Assembly (NCBI RefSeq): GCF_025847275.1 | Contig: NZ_JAOZEV010000014.1 | Location: 1 to 64,000 of the forward strand | Direction: 5' to 3' | DNA: 64,000 nt | Source: Flavobacterium frigoritolerans | GTDB lineage: Bacteria; Bacteroidota; Bacteroidia; Flavobacteriales; Flavobacteriaceae | In this document: positions 53,027 to 60,874 of the stretch, piece by piece | Numbering within the stretch: position 1 is the first letter of the stretch | How the letters are laid out: every line of letters starts with the position of its first letter | Made by a program: the position numbers and the translations under genes | The notes under the pieces: generated by a model | What the model saw: only the letters and a program-made list of their open reading frames with translations | The model's database searches: none | Told to the model about the DNA's origin: nothing

Positions 53027-54301
53027 TTAACAAATAGGAGGTATTCCTGTACAAGATACAGTTGGAATACACTGGCTTATAGGTAATGTAGGTATAGCCG
53101 CTGCTGTATCAACTTTTTGCTGTTGTGCAAGACAAATAGGAGTTATTCCTGTACAAGAAACAGTTGGCACACACTGACTAATAGGCAATGTAGGAAATGC
53201 TGCTGCATTATGACCAACTTGCTGTTGTGCTAGGCAAATAGGAGTTATTCCAGTACATGAAACAGTTGGTACACACTGACTAATAGGCAATGTAGGAAAT
53301 GCTGCTGCATTATGACCAACTTGCTGTTGTGCAAGACAAATAGGAGTTATTCCAGTACATGAAACAGTTGGCACACACTGACTAATAGGCAATGTAGGAA
53401 ATGCTGCTACATTATGACCAACTTGCTGTTGTGCAAGACAAATAGGAGTTATTCCAGTACAAGAAGCAGTTGGAATACATTGGCTTATAGGCAATGTAGG
53501 TATTGCTGCTGCATTATGACCAACTTGTTGTTGTGCTAGGCAAATAGGCGTAATTCCTGTACAAGACGCAGTAGGTATACATTGACTTATTGGCAATGTA
53601 GGTATTGCTGGTGCGTTAGCAGTATGACAAAAAGGTGTTGACGTTGGACTACAGAATAATGTATAAGATGTTTGACTTGAGCCGCCCTGTTGAGTAGCGC
53701 AAATAACTGGTATCCCTGTACAAGATACAGTTGGAATACACTGACTTATAGGCAAAGTAGGTATAGCTGCCTGATTATTCAGGTAATTATTATAGATATC
53801 ACCTTTAAGTGCTGAAGAACCCGAATGGTCATCACACTGACATGGTGCATTTAAAGAACCTGTAGCATGTAATGCTAATATACTTGAAAATTGGCTATCA
53901 TCAATTTCGTTCTCAATACCATGTAATAGTAATGGCACAGAGAATGTATGATTGTAGTTAAAACATTTCCATCCAAGGAATGGAACGTCAATGCAAGGAT
54001 TTAAACCTAAATCAAAACTAAAAACACCGCTTGCTTCATTGAAGTTAGCGATGCTCACTGTAATTTTGAATTTACTAAAAGGCTGCCAAGTAAAACTTGT
54101 ATTTGTATTAAAGCTAAAGCTTTTGTTCACATTACCAAAAGGAGTTTTTAATCCTAATGTAATTGTAACCTGACCCTTTACAGCACTAGCAGAGACGCAC
54201 ATGCTGCAACCTAAGAATGATGGCGTACACCACTCTGAGGCAGCAAGGCTATCGTACCCTTCGTACACAGCCCCGTTTTCTACGTTTAAAATTTTAGACA
54301 T
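53027..54301 (-). CDS. Putative multi-core lanthipeptide precursor (Cys/Ser/Thr-rich repeat protein)
   Basis: This 424-residue protein has no signal peptide and no obvious membrane segment. Residues 1-177 form a beta-rich, Cys-containing N-terminal region (QVTITLGLKTPFGNVNKSF, VFSFDLGLNPCIDVPFLGW). Residues 180-424 contain seven segments starting (I/F)PTLPISQC at 180, 233, 267, 301, 335, 369 and 403; the last six steps are exactly 34 residues. Each segment reads PTLPISQC, then (I/V)PT(V/A)SC, TGI(T/P)PIC, giving three Cys and about six Ser/Thr, and is linked by LAQQQVGHNAA. Between the first and second is a different Cys/Ser/Thr-rich piece (TSYTLFCSPTSTPFC). It is first in the operon with kinase, HopA1 and LanC genes, so I infer a modified-peptide precursor with serial cores. 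Confidence 0.8.
   Translation of the reverse strand: MSKILNVENGAVYEGYDSLAASEWCTPSFLGCSMCVSASAVKGQVTITLGLKTPFGNVNKSFSFNTNTSFTWQPFSKFKITVSIANFNEASGVFSFDLGLNPCIDVPFLGWKCFNYNHTFSVPLLLHGIENEIDDSQFSSILALHATGSLNAPCQCDDHSGSSALKGDIYNNYLNNQAAIPTLPISQCIPTVSCTGIPVICATQQGGSSQTSYTLFCSPTSTPFCHTANAPAIPTLPISQCIPTASCTGITPICLAQQQVGHNAAAIPTLPISQCIPTASCTGITPICLAQQQVGHNVAAFPTLPISQCVPTVSCTGITPICLAQQQVGHNAAAFPTLPISQCVPTVSCTGITPICLAQQQVGHNAAAFPTLPISQCVPTVSCTGITPICLAQQQKVDTAAAIPTLPISQCIPTVSCTGIPPIC
53030..53764 (-). repeat. 102-bp tandem repeat array within the precursor gene
   Basis: Six 102-bp units follow a diverged first unit; units 3 to 6 (minus-strand order) are nearly identical in DNA as well as in protein. 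Synonymous differences (for example AGGCAAATAGG versus AGACAAATAGG) show some divergence. Variation falls mainly at Ile/Phe and Val/Ala positions, leaving all Cys, Ser and Thr intact. The near-identity at DNA level suggests recent unit gain and loss by recombination. Confidence 0.92.
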
Positions 54302-54944
54302 AACTTAAATGGTTGATTTGGTACCTACTTTTTTTTAGGGTTTTCGGCTTTCTTCCCTGTTTTTTGGTTGGATGAACTTATTGTATAAAATAAATCGTGA
54401 CTATAACTTTTTTAAGTATCATGTAAACACATGTAGGTTTTTATTGTCGTAAATTCTTTTATTAATAAGAGGAGAAACAAATGTTGCTAGCTTTTCGTTT
54501 GTTATTCTGAAATAAAATTACAAGGATCATTAACTAGTTTAAGGAGAAATGACATGAATAGGATAATTTCTGTCATGGAAGAAGAAAAAAAAGAGCATAA
54601 AAAAACTCTTCCAAATTATAAAAGAGAATAAAATAAGAAATACACACGCAAAATCGTAACTATTTAAAAATAAACAATTTAATAAATAATTATAGAGGAT
54701 TTAAGTTCAGAAAACGAACATAATATTTTTTGTAACAAGACGGAAACTACATAATCTTAATCGTGATGATCTATAAGATCTGAAATAGTTATAAAAAATA
54801 AATCATTACTATAGTGTAATAATGTGTTGAAAAGTTACAGCGTAGTAACTAAGAATAGGAGGAGAATAAAAGGAATATATCTTAGAATAAATATATACTG
54901 AATTTAGAAAGGTCAAAAGCTTTTCAACCTTTCTAAATTATTTT
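54302..54944. other. Long leader region of the lanthipeptide operon
   Basis: This 643-bp gap lies upstream of the precursor gene. It holds a dyad CATGTAAACACATG at 54420-54433, about 120 bases before the start codon, which could be an operator. I see no TAnnTTTG promoter in the first 150 bases, so the promoter is either weakly conserved or further upstream. The remainder is strongly AT-rich, with purine runs near 54580-54640 and a small dyad ATTAC/GTAAT near 54808. No gene was recognised. Confidence 0.5.
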
Positions 54945-54946
54945 TT
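54901..54946 (-). terminator. Terminator behind the membrane-anchored hypothetical gene
   Basis: AATTTAGAAAGGT (54901-54913) pairs perfectly with ACCTTTCTAAATT (54927-54939), with a further inner AAAAGCTTTT dyad. The stem overlaps the region just past the stop at 54945. The T run preceding it on the plus strand is the A run of the other strand. Confidence 0.6.
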
Positions 54947-55466
54947 ACCACATTTCGCTCACTTCATTTTTAATATAAGATAAAGCAGCGCTACTAGGTG
55001 ATTGTTTATCAAATAAATCATTTAAGATAACCTCACGTAGTTTATCAGCACTATCAACACGGTCACTCATGCTAGCTTTACGAATCATTTGGATAGTAGC
55101 ATTTTTAGCAGTCGTAACAATAGTCCAACATTCGTCAGACATATATATTTGCTGCGTTAGATTATGTTCAAATTCTTGTTCAATTTGTGCAATAACAAGA
55201 TTTTCATACTCATTTTTATCATTAGATGTTGGCGTAACACGTATTAACAACTTAGTTAAACTAATACGTTCAAGATACAATGTAATACGCTCATACGCTT
55301 GTAAACGCAATGGTAAAGCTTGTTTCTGAGCATCTTTTTGCAATAACCACCTTCTGGTGCTTTGTTTGTCAGTAAGATAAGATTTGAAAAAATAATAAGC
55401 TACACTACCAGTTACAACAGAAGGTAAAGTATAAGCAATAATTTCTATAATTTTATTTGAATCCAT
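54945..55466 (-). CDS. Membrane-anchored hypothetical protein conserved in layout among Bacteroidota
   Basis: This 173-residue protein has one N-terminal transmembrane segment (about 9-28; IAYTLPSVVTGSVAYYFF). The rest is a mostly helical cytoplasmic domain (LPLRLQAYERITLYLERISLTKLLIRV, EFEHNLTQQIYMSDECWTIVTTAKNATIQMIRKA). The pattern of a short anchor followed by LRLQAYERL-type helices recurs in uncharacterised Bacteroidota proteins. Function is unknown. A TATTTTTG motif at 55492-55485 lies about 20 bases upstream of the start and may be its promoter. Confidence 0.7.
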   Translation of the reverse strand: MDSNKIIEIIAYTLPSVVTGSVAYYFFKSYLTDKQSTRRWLLQKDAQKQALPLRLQAYERITLYLERISLTKLLIRVTPTSNDKNEYENLVIAQIEQEFEHNLTQQIYMSDECWTIVTTAKNATIQMIRKASMSDRVDSADKLREVILNDLFDKQSPSSAALSYIKNEVSEMW

Positions 55467-55590
55467 TTTTTAAATTTGAGAAAACAAAAATATACTTTTT
55501 GAACGTAATTCAGCATCATTTTAATTGTAATATTTACTTAAGAAGGTTAATTTTACCAACTTTCAAATTTTAATAAAATACTACACATAA

Positions 55591-56358
55591 TTGGAAGACT
55601 ACATCATAATTTTACTTTGTTTAGCTGCCTTTGCAGCAGGATTTATTGATGCCATTGTGGGCGGTGGTGGATTGATCCAAACGCCAATGGGATTGATTTT
55701 ATTACCCAATTTACCTGTATCTACAGTTATTGGAACATTAAAATTGCCAGCCTTTAGCGGAACCGCTTTTGCAGCTTATCAGTATTTAAAAAAAGTGGTC
55801 ATTCAATGGAAGTTACTGATCATTATGATGCTTTTAGCAGTACCATCTGCATTTCTAGGATCTACTTTATTAACTTATGTAAGTAATGACTTTATGAAAC
55901 CACTGTTATTAGTTGTTTTATCTCTATTACTTATTTATACCTATGCAAAAAAGAATTTTGGACAGCAAGTAGTCAAAGACCATTCAGCAAAAACACAAAT
56001 TATATACGCTGTTCTAATTAGTGTAATCGTAGGTTTTTACGATGGGTTTATTGGTCCAGGAACAGGCAGTTTTTTTGTAGTAGCTTTTATTGCTTTAATG
56101 GGGTTTGATTTTTTACACGCTTCGGCAAATGCAAAAATGGTCAACTTAGCAACAAATTTCGGATCAATTTGCTTATTCATTATAAAAGGAAAAATCATTT
56201 GGTCAATAGCATTACCAATGGCAGCAAGTAATGCTTTAGGAGGTTGGCTAGGAGCCAAATTAGCTATAAATAAAGGAAATGGATTTATTAGGGTTTTCTT
56301 TTTGATTGTAGTAATCGGTACTTTAATCCGTTTTGCTTATGATGTGTTTTATAAATAA
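55591..56358 (+). CDS. TauE/SafE-family sulfite/anion exporter
   Basis: This 255-residue inner-membrane protein with about eight hydrophobic segments begins at a TTG (55591), since no ATG precedes the conserved first segment DYIIILLCLAAFAAGFIDAIVGGGGLIQTP. The repeated G-F-x-D/G-G motif appears again as VGFYDGFIGPGTGSFFVVAFI, as expected for this family. Members export sulfite, sulfoacetate or related organic anions. Substrate is unknown. It stands alone, followed by repeat-like sequence. Confidence 0.88.
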   Translation: MEDYIIILLCLAAFAAGFIDAIVGGGGLIQTPMGLILLPNLPVSTVIGTLKLPAFSGTAFAAYQYLKKVVIQWKLLIIMMLLAVPSAFLGSTLLTYVSNDFMKPLLLVVLSLLLIYTYAKKNFGQQVVKDHSAKTQIIYAVLISVIVGFYDGFIGPGTGSFFVVAFIALMGFDFLHASANAKMVNLATNFGSICLFIIKGKIIWSIALPMAASNALGGWLGAKLAINKGNGFIRVFFLIVVIGTLIRFAYDVFYK

Positions 56359-56665
56359 GAGGCATTGAGAAGCTGAGTTACTAGGGTTCTCCGTTTTTTA
56401 GCTAATTGTCAGGCTTGCTTTCAAGAATCGGGTCCTTTTTGTTCAATAGTATAATATAATTTTTCATAAGATGGAAAAACTACTTGATGTAAGATGCCGA
56501 GACGCTAAGAATTTAAGTTGCTGAGTTTTTTTGACACTTAGAACCTCAGAACCTTTGCAACTCAGAAGCTTGTTTAGCTGTATAATTTAAATAAAATCTT
56601 AGTCGCTTAGATCCTTAGTATCTTAGTAGCTATTTCAATCAATAATTCTTATTTTTGCATCAATT
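56359..56665. other. Intergenic region with AAGGTT/CTTAG-type repeat words
   Basis: This 307-bp stretch before the helicase gene contains a run of words such as GAGACGCTAAGAA, AGTTGCTGAG, AACCTCAGAACCTTTGCAAC and CTTAGTCGCTTAGATCC (56495-56635). They belong to the same loose family as the array at 16461-16762 and the runs at 29521 and 37922. A TATTTTTG -7 element follows at 56650-56657. No gene was recognised. Confidence 0.6.
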
Positions 56666-59017
56666 ATGGAGAAAAATTTCATGCAAAAATACATTGACCA
56701 GCTCAATGAAGCACAGAGACAGCCTGTTTTAAAGAAAGACGGGCCAATGATTATTATTGCTGGGGCAGGTTCAGGTAAAACTCGTGTTTTAACAATTAGA
56801 ATAGCTTATTTGATGGCTCAGGGTGTTGATGCATTCAATATCTTGTCGCTTACTTTTACAAATAAAGCGGCCCGTGAGATGAAACACAGGATATCTGATA
56901 TTGTGGGAGCATCGGAGGCAAAAAACCTTTGGATGGGAACTTTTCACTCAATTTTTGCGCGAATTCTTCGTGCAGAGTCAGATCATTTGGGATATCCATC
57001 TAATTTTACTATTTACGATTCTCAGGATTCTGCTAGATTGATTTCTTCAATCATAAAAGAAATGCAACTGGATCGTGATGTTTATAAACCAAAGCAAGTT
57101 TTAGGCCGTATTTCCAATTACAAAAACAGTTTGATTACGGTAAAAGCATATTTTAATAATCCTGAATTGGTAGAGGCTGACGCCATGGCAAAAAGACCAA
57201 GATTAGGAGAAATTTATCAGCAGTATGTAGACCGTTGTTTTAAAGCCGGTGCTATGGATTTTGATGACTTATTATTAAAAACTAATGAATTATTAACTCG
57301 TTATCCAGAAGTTTTAGCGAAATATCAAAATCGTTTTCGCTATATTTTGGTTGATGAGTACCAGGATACAAACCATTCTCAGTATTTGATTGTTAGAGCA
57401 TTATCAGATAAGTTTCAGAATATATGTGTGGTAGGTGATGATGCGCAGAGTATTTATGCTTTCCGTGGAGCGAATATTAATAATATTTTGAATTTCCAGA
57501 AAGATTACGAAGGTGTAATCATGTATCGTTTAGAGCAAAATTATCGTTCAACGAAAAATATTGTTGAAGCGGCAAATACCGTGATGGAACATAATAAAAC
57601 AAAACTGGATAAAATAGTTTGGACTGCGAATGATTTTGGTGCAAAAATTAAAGTGCACAGAAGTTTAACAGATGCTGAAGAAGGACGTTTTGTAGCAAGC
57701 ACAATTTTTGAACAAAAAATGCAAAACCAATTGCATAATGGTTCGTTTGCCATTTTGTATCGTACCAATGCACAATCGCGTGCAATGGAAGATGCCTTGA
57801 GAAAACGTGATATTCCGTATCGTATTTATGGTGGATTATCATTCTACCAACGTAAGGAAATTAAAGACGTTCTGTGCTATTTAAGATTAGTAATTAATCC
57901 TAAGGATGAGGAAGCATTGGTTCGTGTTATTAATTATCCGGCTCGTGGAATTGGTGATACTACTGTTGAAAAATTGACAATTGCAGCCAATCATTATAAG
58001 CGTTCGATTTGGGAAGTGATGGTCAATATTGATAAAATTGACTTGAAACTGAATGCAGGGACAAAGAAAAAAATCAATGATTTTGTAACGATGATACAGA
58101 GTTTTCAAGTCATTGATCAAAACCAAGATGCTTTTTATATTACCGATCATGTTGCTAAAAAAACAGGATTAGTACAAGAACTTAAAAAAGATGCTACACC
58201 TGAGGGTATGGCAAAAGTTCAAAATATTGAAGAATTACTAAATGGTATAAAAGATTTTACCGAAGGTCAGAAAGAAATTGATGGAGCAAGAGGTGCATTA
58301 TCCGAATTCATGGAAGATGTAGCACTTGCAACCGATTTAGATAAAGATACTAGTGATGAGGACAGAGTTGCCTTAATGACGATTCACCTTGCAAAAGGGC
58401 TAGAATTTCCTCATGTTTTTGTTGTCGGAATGGAAGAAGATTTGTTTCCTAGCGCAATGAGTATGAGCACAAGAAGTGAATTAGAAGAAGAACGTCGTTT
58501 ATTTTACGTAGCTTTAACACGTGCAGAGCATCAAGCTTATTTAACATATGCACAGTCACGATACCGATGGGGAAAATTAACAGATAGTGAACCATCCCGT
58601 TTTATAGAAGAAATTGATGCTCAATATTTAGAATATCTAACACCCGCTGAAAGTAATTACCGCTATAAACCAATGATTGATAGCGATATTTTTGGTGACG
58701 TTGATAAATCTAAATTGCGATTAGCAAAGCCTATTGGAACCACACCTCCTAAAACAGCTAATAATAATGAACCAAAAACGGATTTAAATATCCGTAAATT
58801 AAAACCAGTATCTAGTAATCCAAATAATGCAAGTGCGCCAAATTTATTCGATAGTAAATTTACAATTGGAAATATTGTAATGCATGAACGATTTGGAAAA
58901 GGTGAAGTTGTAAATCTAGAAGGAGTAGGAGCAGACAAAAAAGCAGAAATAAAATTTGAAGTAGGCGGAATTAAAAAATTATTGTTACGATTTGCTAAAT
59001 TAGATGTAATAGGATAA
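56666..59017 (+). CDS. UvrD/PcrA-type ATP-dependent DNA helicase
   Basis: This 783-residue superfamily 1A helicase shows the Q motif LNEAQRQPVL, Walker A AGAGSGKTRVLTIRI, the 1A region NILSLTFTNKAAREMKHR, Walker B LVDEYQDTN, motif III VVGDDAQSIYAFRGA, motif IV LEQNYRST, motif V DRVALMTIHLAKGLEFPHVFV and motif VI RRLFYVALTRAE. A Tudor-like C-terminal segment (about 725-783; GNIVMHERFGKGEVVNLEG) is typical of PcrA. It unwinds DNA in repair and replication. The -7 element at 56650-56657 suggests either a leaderless ATG at 56666 or use of the ATG at 56681 (MQKYIDQLN). Confidence 0.94.
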   Translation: MEKNFMQKYIDQLNEAQRQPVLKKDGPMIIIAGAGSGKTRVLTIRIAYLMAQGVDAFNILSLTFTNKAAREMKHRISDIVGASEAKNLWMGTFHSIFARILRAESDHLGYPSNFTIYDSQDSARLISSIIKEMQLDRDVYKPKQVLGRISNYKNSLITVKAYFNNPELVEADAMAKRPRLGEIYQQYVDRCFKAGAMDFDDLLLKTNELLTRYPEVLAKYQNRFRYILVDEYQDTNHSQYLIVRALSDKFQNICVVGDDAQSIYAFRGANINNILNFQKDYEGVIMYRLEQNYRSTKNIVEAANTVMEHNKTKLDKIVWTANDFGAKIKVHRSLTDAEEGRFVASTIFEQKMQNQLHNGSFAILYRTNAQSRAMEDALRKRDIPYRIYGGLSFYQRKEIKDVLCYLRLVINPKDEEALVRVINYPARGIGDTTVEKLTIAANHYKRSIWEVMVNIDKIDLKLNAGTKKKINDFVTMIQSFQVIDQNQDAFYITDHVAKKTGLVQELKKDATPEGMAKVQNIEELLNGIKDFTEGQKEIDGARGALSEFMEDVALATDLDKDTSDEDRVALMTIHLAKGLEFPHVFVVGMEEDLFPSAMSMSTRSELEEERRLFYVALTRAEHQAYLTYAQSRYRWGKLTDSEPSRFIEEIDAQYLEYLTPAESNYRYKPMIDSDIFGDVDKSKLRLAKPIGTTPPKTANNNEPKTDLNIRKLKPVSSNPNNASAPNLFDSKFTIGNIVMHERFGKGEVVNLEGVGADKKAEIKFEVGGIKKLLLRFAKLDVIG

Positions 59018-59029
59018 CCAATGTTTCAG

Positions 59030-59073
59030 GTTTCATGATTCAAGTTGCTGTCGGCTAACTTGAATCATGAAAC
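59030..59073. other. Perfect 17-bp inverted repeat between the helicase and Sua5 genes
   Basis: GTTTCATGATTCAAGTT (59030-59046) is exactly mirrored by AACTTGAATCATGAAAC (59057-59073) around a 10-base loop. No T run follows, so it may be a terminator-like hairpin or a small dispersed repeat; related TTTCAAG/CTTGAAA words occur before holA at about 62400-62448. Confidence 0.7.
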
Positions 59074-59098
59074 AAATTAAACTTTAAACAAAATAAAA

Positions 59099-59719
59099 AT
59101 GGCAGAATTTATAAAAATATATACTGATAAACCAAATGAAGCTGCTATTGCAAAAGTAGTAAAGGTTCTAAAAAATGGAGGTTTAGTAATTTATCCAACA
59201 GATACTGTTTATGGTTTAGGTTGCGATATCACCAATTCACGCGCATTAGAACGAATTGCAAAAATAAAGGGAGTTAAATTAGAAAAGGCAAACTTTTCAT
59301 TTATATGTCATGATTTAAGTAATATTTCCGATTATGTACGCCAGATTGATACATCGACTTTTAAAATATTAAAAAGAGCATTACCTGGACCTTATACTTT
59401 TATTCTGCCAGGAAACAACAGTTTACCAAAAGAGTTTAAAAAGAAAACAACAGTCGGAATCCGTGTACCAGACAATTCAATAGCACTAGAAATTGTACGT
59501 CAGTTAGGAAACCCTATTGTTTCTACATCTATACGTGATGAAGATGATGTTATCGAATACACAACCGATCCAGAGCTAATTTTTGAAAAATGGCAAAATT
59601 TAGTAGACATGGTTATTGATGGGGGTTATGGAGATAACGTTGCATCAACTATAATTGATTTATCCGAAAATGAACCAATTATAATCAGAGAAGGAAAAGG
59701 AAGTTTAGATATTCTGTAA
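59099..59719 (+). CDS. Sua5/YciO/YrdC-family L-threonylcarbamoyladenylate synthase-like protein
   Basis: This 206-residue single YrdC domain has VVKVLKNGGLVIYPTDTVYGLGCDITN at the start (nucleotide/bicarbonate pocket), RALPGPYTFILPG and GIRVPDNSIALEIVRQLGNPIVSTSI. This is the catalytic fold that makes threonylcarbamoyl-AMP for the universal t6A modification of ANN-decoding tRNAs. The length matches YciO/YrdC rather than the longer Sua5, whose C-terminal domain is missing. YciO paralogues may not be the main synthase, so the essential-enzyme assignment is tentative. Confidence 0.85.
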   Translation: MAEFIKIYTDKPNEAAIAKVVKVLKNGGLVIYPTDTVYGLGCDITNSRALERIAKIKGVKLEKANFSFICHDLSNISDYVRQIDTSTFKILKRALPGPYTFILPGNNSLPKEFKKKTTVGIRVPDNSIALEIVRQLGNPIVSTSIRDEDDVIEYTTDPELIFEKWQNLVDMVIDGGYGDNVASTIIDLSENEPIIIREGKGSLDIL

Positions 59720-59858
59720 AAATACTTGGCTTCGGCAAGATATTTGAAGTTAATTACCTAAATTAGAGCTATATTAATAAATTATCATATACAATATACA
59801 CGATAATGTTATTCTTAATTAGTATTTAATTGGTTATTAAAAAAGATTAAGGATACAT

Positions 59859-59886
59859 AAAAGCAGGTCAATCGACCTGCTTTTTC
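59859..59886 (+). terminator. Terminator downstream of the Sua5-like gene
   Basis: AAAAGCAGGTC and GACCTGCTTTT are perfect arms around the four-base loop AATC, followed by T residues. It lies about 140 bases past the stop codon. Confidence 0.85.
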
Positions 59887-59910
59887 TGTTTTTATAAATA
59901 AACATATAAG

Positions 59911-59947
59911 ACATAAAAAAAACCAGTGAAATGATTTCACTGGTTTT
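59911..59947 (-). terminator. Terminator behind the OmpA-family gene
   Basis: AAAACCAGTGAAA (59919-59931) pairs with TTTCACTGGTTTT (59935-59947) around a three-base loop, with a T run on the minus strand. It serves the minus-strand gene ending at 60002. Confidence 0.85.
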
Positions 59948-60001
59948 AATTTATTCTAGAATCTTAATCCTAAAGGAGGATTCTAATATGAAATCATCAG
60001 A

Positions 60002-60838
60002 TTATTTACCTGATTGTTTTTTCATTTCTTTTTCAATCATATCATAGAATTGATCAATTTTTGGCATTACAACAATACGAGTTCTTCTGTTACGCGCTTT
60101 GTTGTCAGGTGTATCATTTGCAACTAATGGAATATAAGAACTTCTACCAGCAGCAATTAATTTTGCAGGATTAACACCAAGATCATTTGTTAATACACGA
60201 ACGATAGATGTAGAACGTTTAACACTTAAATCCCAGTTGTCTAATATTATACCATTACTCTTGTATGGAACATTGTCTGTATGACCTTCAACCATACATT
60301 CAAAATCTGGTTTGTCATTAACTACTTTTGCAACTTTAGCCAAAACTGTTTTAGCTTTGTCAGTTACTTCATAGCTACCGCTTTTAAATAATAATTTATC
60401 AGCAATAGAAATAAACACAACTCCTTTTTCAACATTAATTTCGATATCTGGATCACTAATACCAACAGCTCCTTTTAAACTAGTAACCAAAGCAAGAGTA
60501 ACACTGTCTTTCTTAGTTAAAGCATCTTGAAGTCTAGATATCTTTAAATCTTTTTCTTTTAAACTTTCTAAAGATTTTTCTAAATTTTCAGCTCCTTTAG
60601 AAGTAAGCATTGTTAAGTCTTTAGAACTGTTAATCAAATTCTGATTGTGATCTTTTAATGAAGCAACTGTAGCAGTTAATCCAGCTTTTTCTTCTAAACA
60701 AGAATTTAATTTTACAGTACAAGAATTTAATAAATCTTGAGTTTCTTTGTTTTTAGCTTCTAAATCAGCATATTTCTTTTTAGAAACACACGAAGATAGT
60801 ACCATTAGTGCAGTTAGAGCGATGAATATTTTTCTCAT
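60002..60838 (-). CDS. OmpA-family peptidoglycan-associated lipoprotein
   Basis: This 278-residue protein has the lipoprotein signal MRKIFIALTALMVLSSC (Cys17). A coiled-coil stalk (about 25-125; Lys/Glu/Leu heptads such as LEKSLESLKEKDLKISRLQ) leads to an OmpA C-terminal domain (about 145-265) with LLFKSGSYEVTDKAKTVL, VEGHTDNVPY (the peptidoglycan-binding Asp), NWDLSVKRSTSIVRVL and ARNRRTRIVVMP. It should tether the outer membrane to the cell wall. A TAACTTTG -7 element lies at 60877-60870. Confidence 0.9.
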   Translation of the reverse strand: MRKIFIALTALMVLSSCVSKKKYADLEAKNKETQDLLNSCTVKLNSCLEEKAGLTATVASLKDHNQNLINSSKDLTMLTSKGAENLEKSLESLKEKDLKISRLQDALTKKDSVTLALVTSLKGAVGISDPDIEINVEKGVVFISIADKLLFKSGSYEVTDKAKTVLAKVAKVVNDKPDFECMVEGHTDNVPYKSNGIILDNWDLSVKRSTSIVRVLTNDLGVNPAKLIAAGRSSYIPLVANDTPDNKARNRRTRIVVMPKIDQFYDMIEKEMKKQSGK

Positions 60839-60874
60839 AAAAAATAAAATTTAATTAGACTTATGTCTACAAAG

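Noticed and set aside
53030..53764. Array of 102-bp repeats as a CRISPR array
   Set aside because: The repeats are contiguous, in frame and coding, with no unique spacers and no cas genes.
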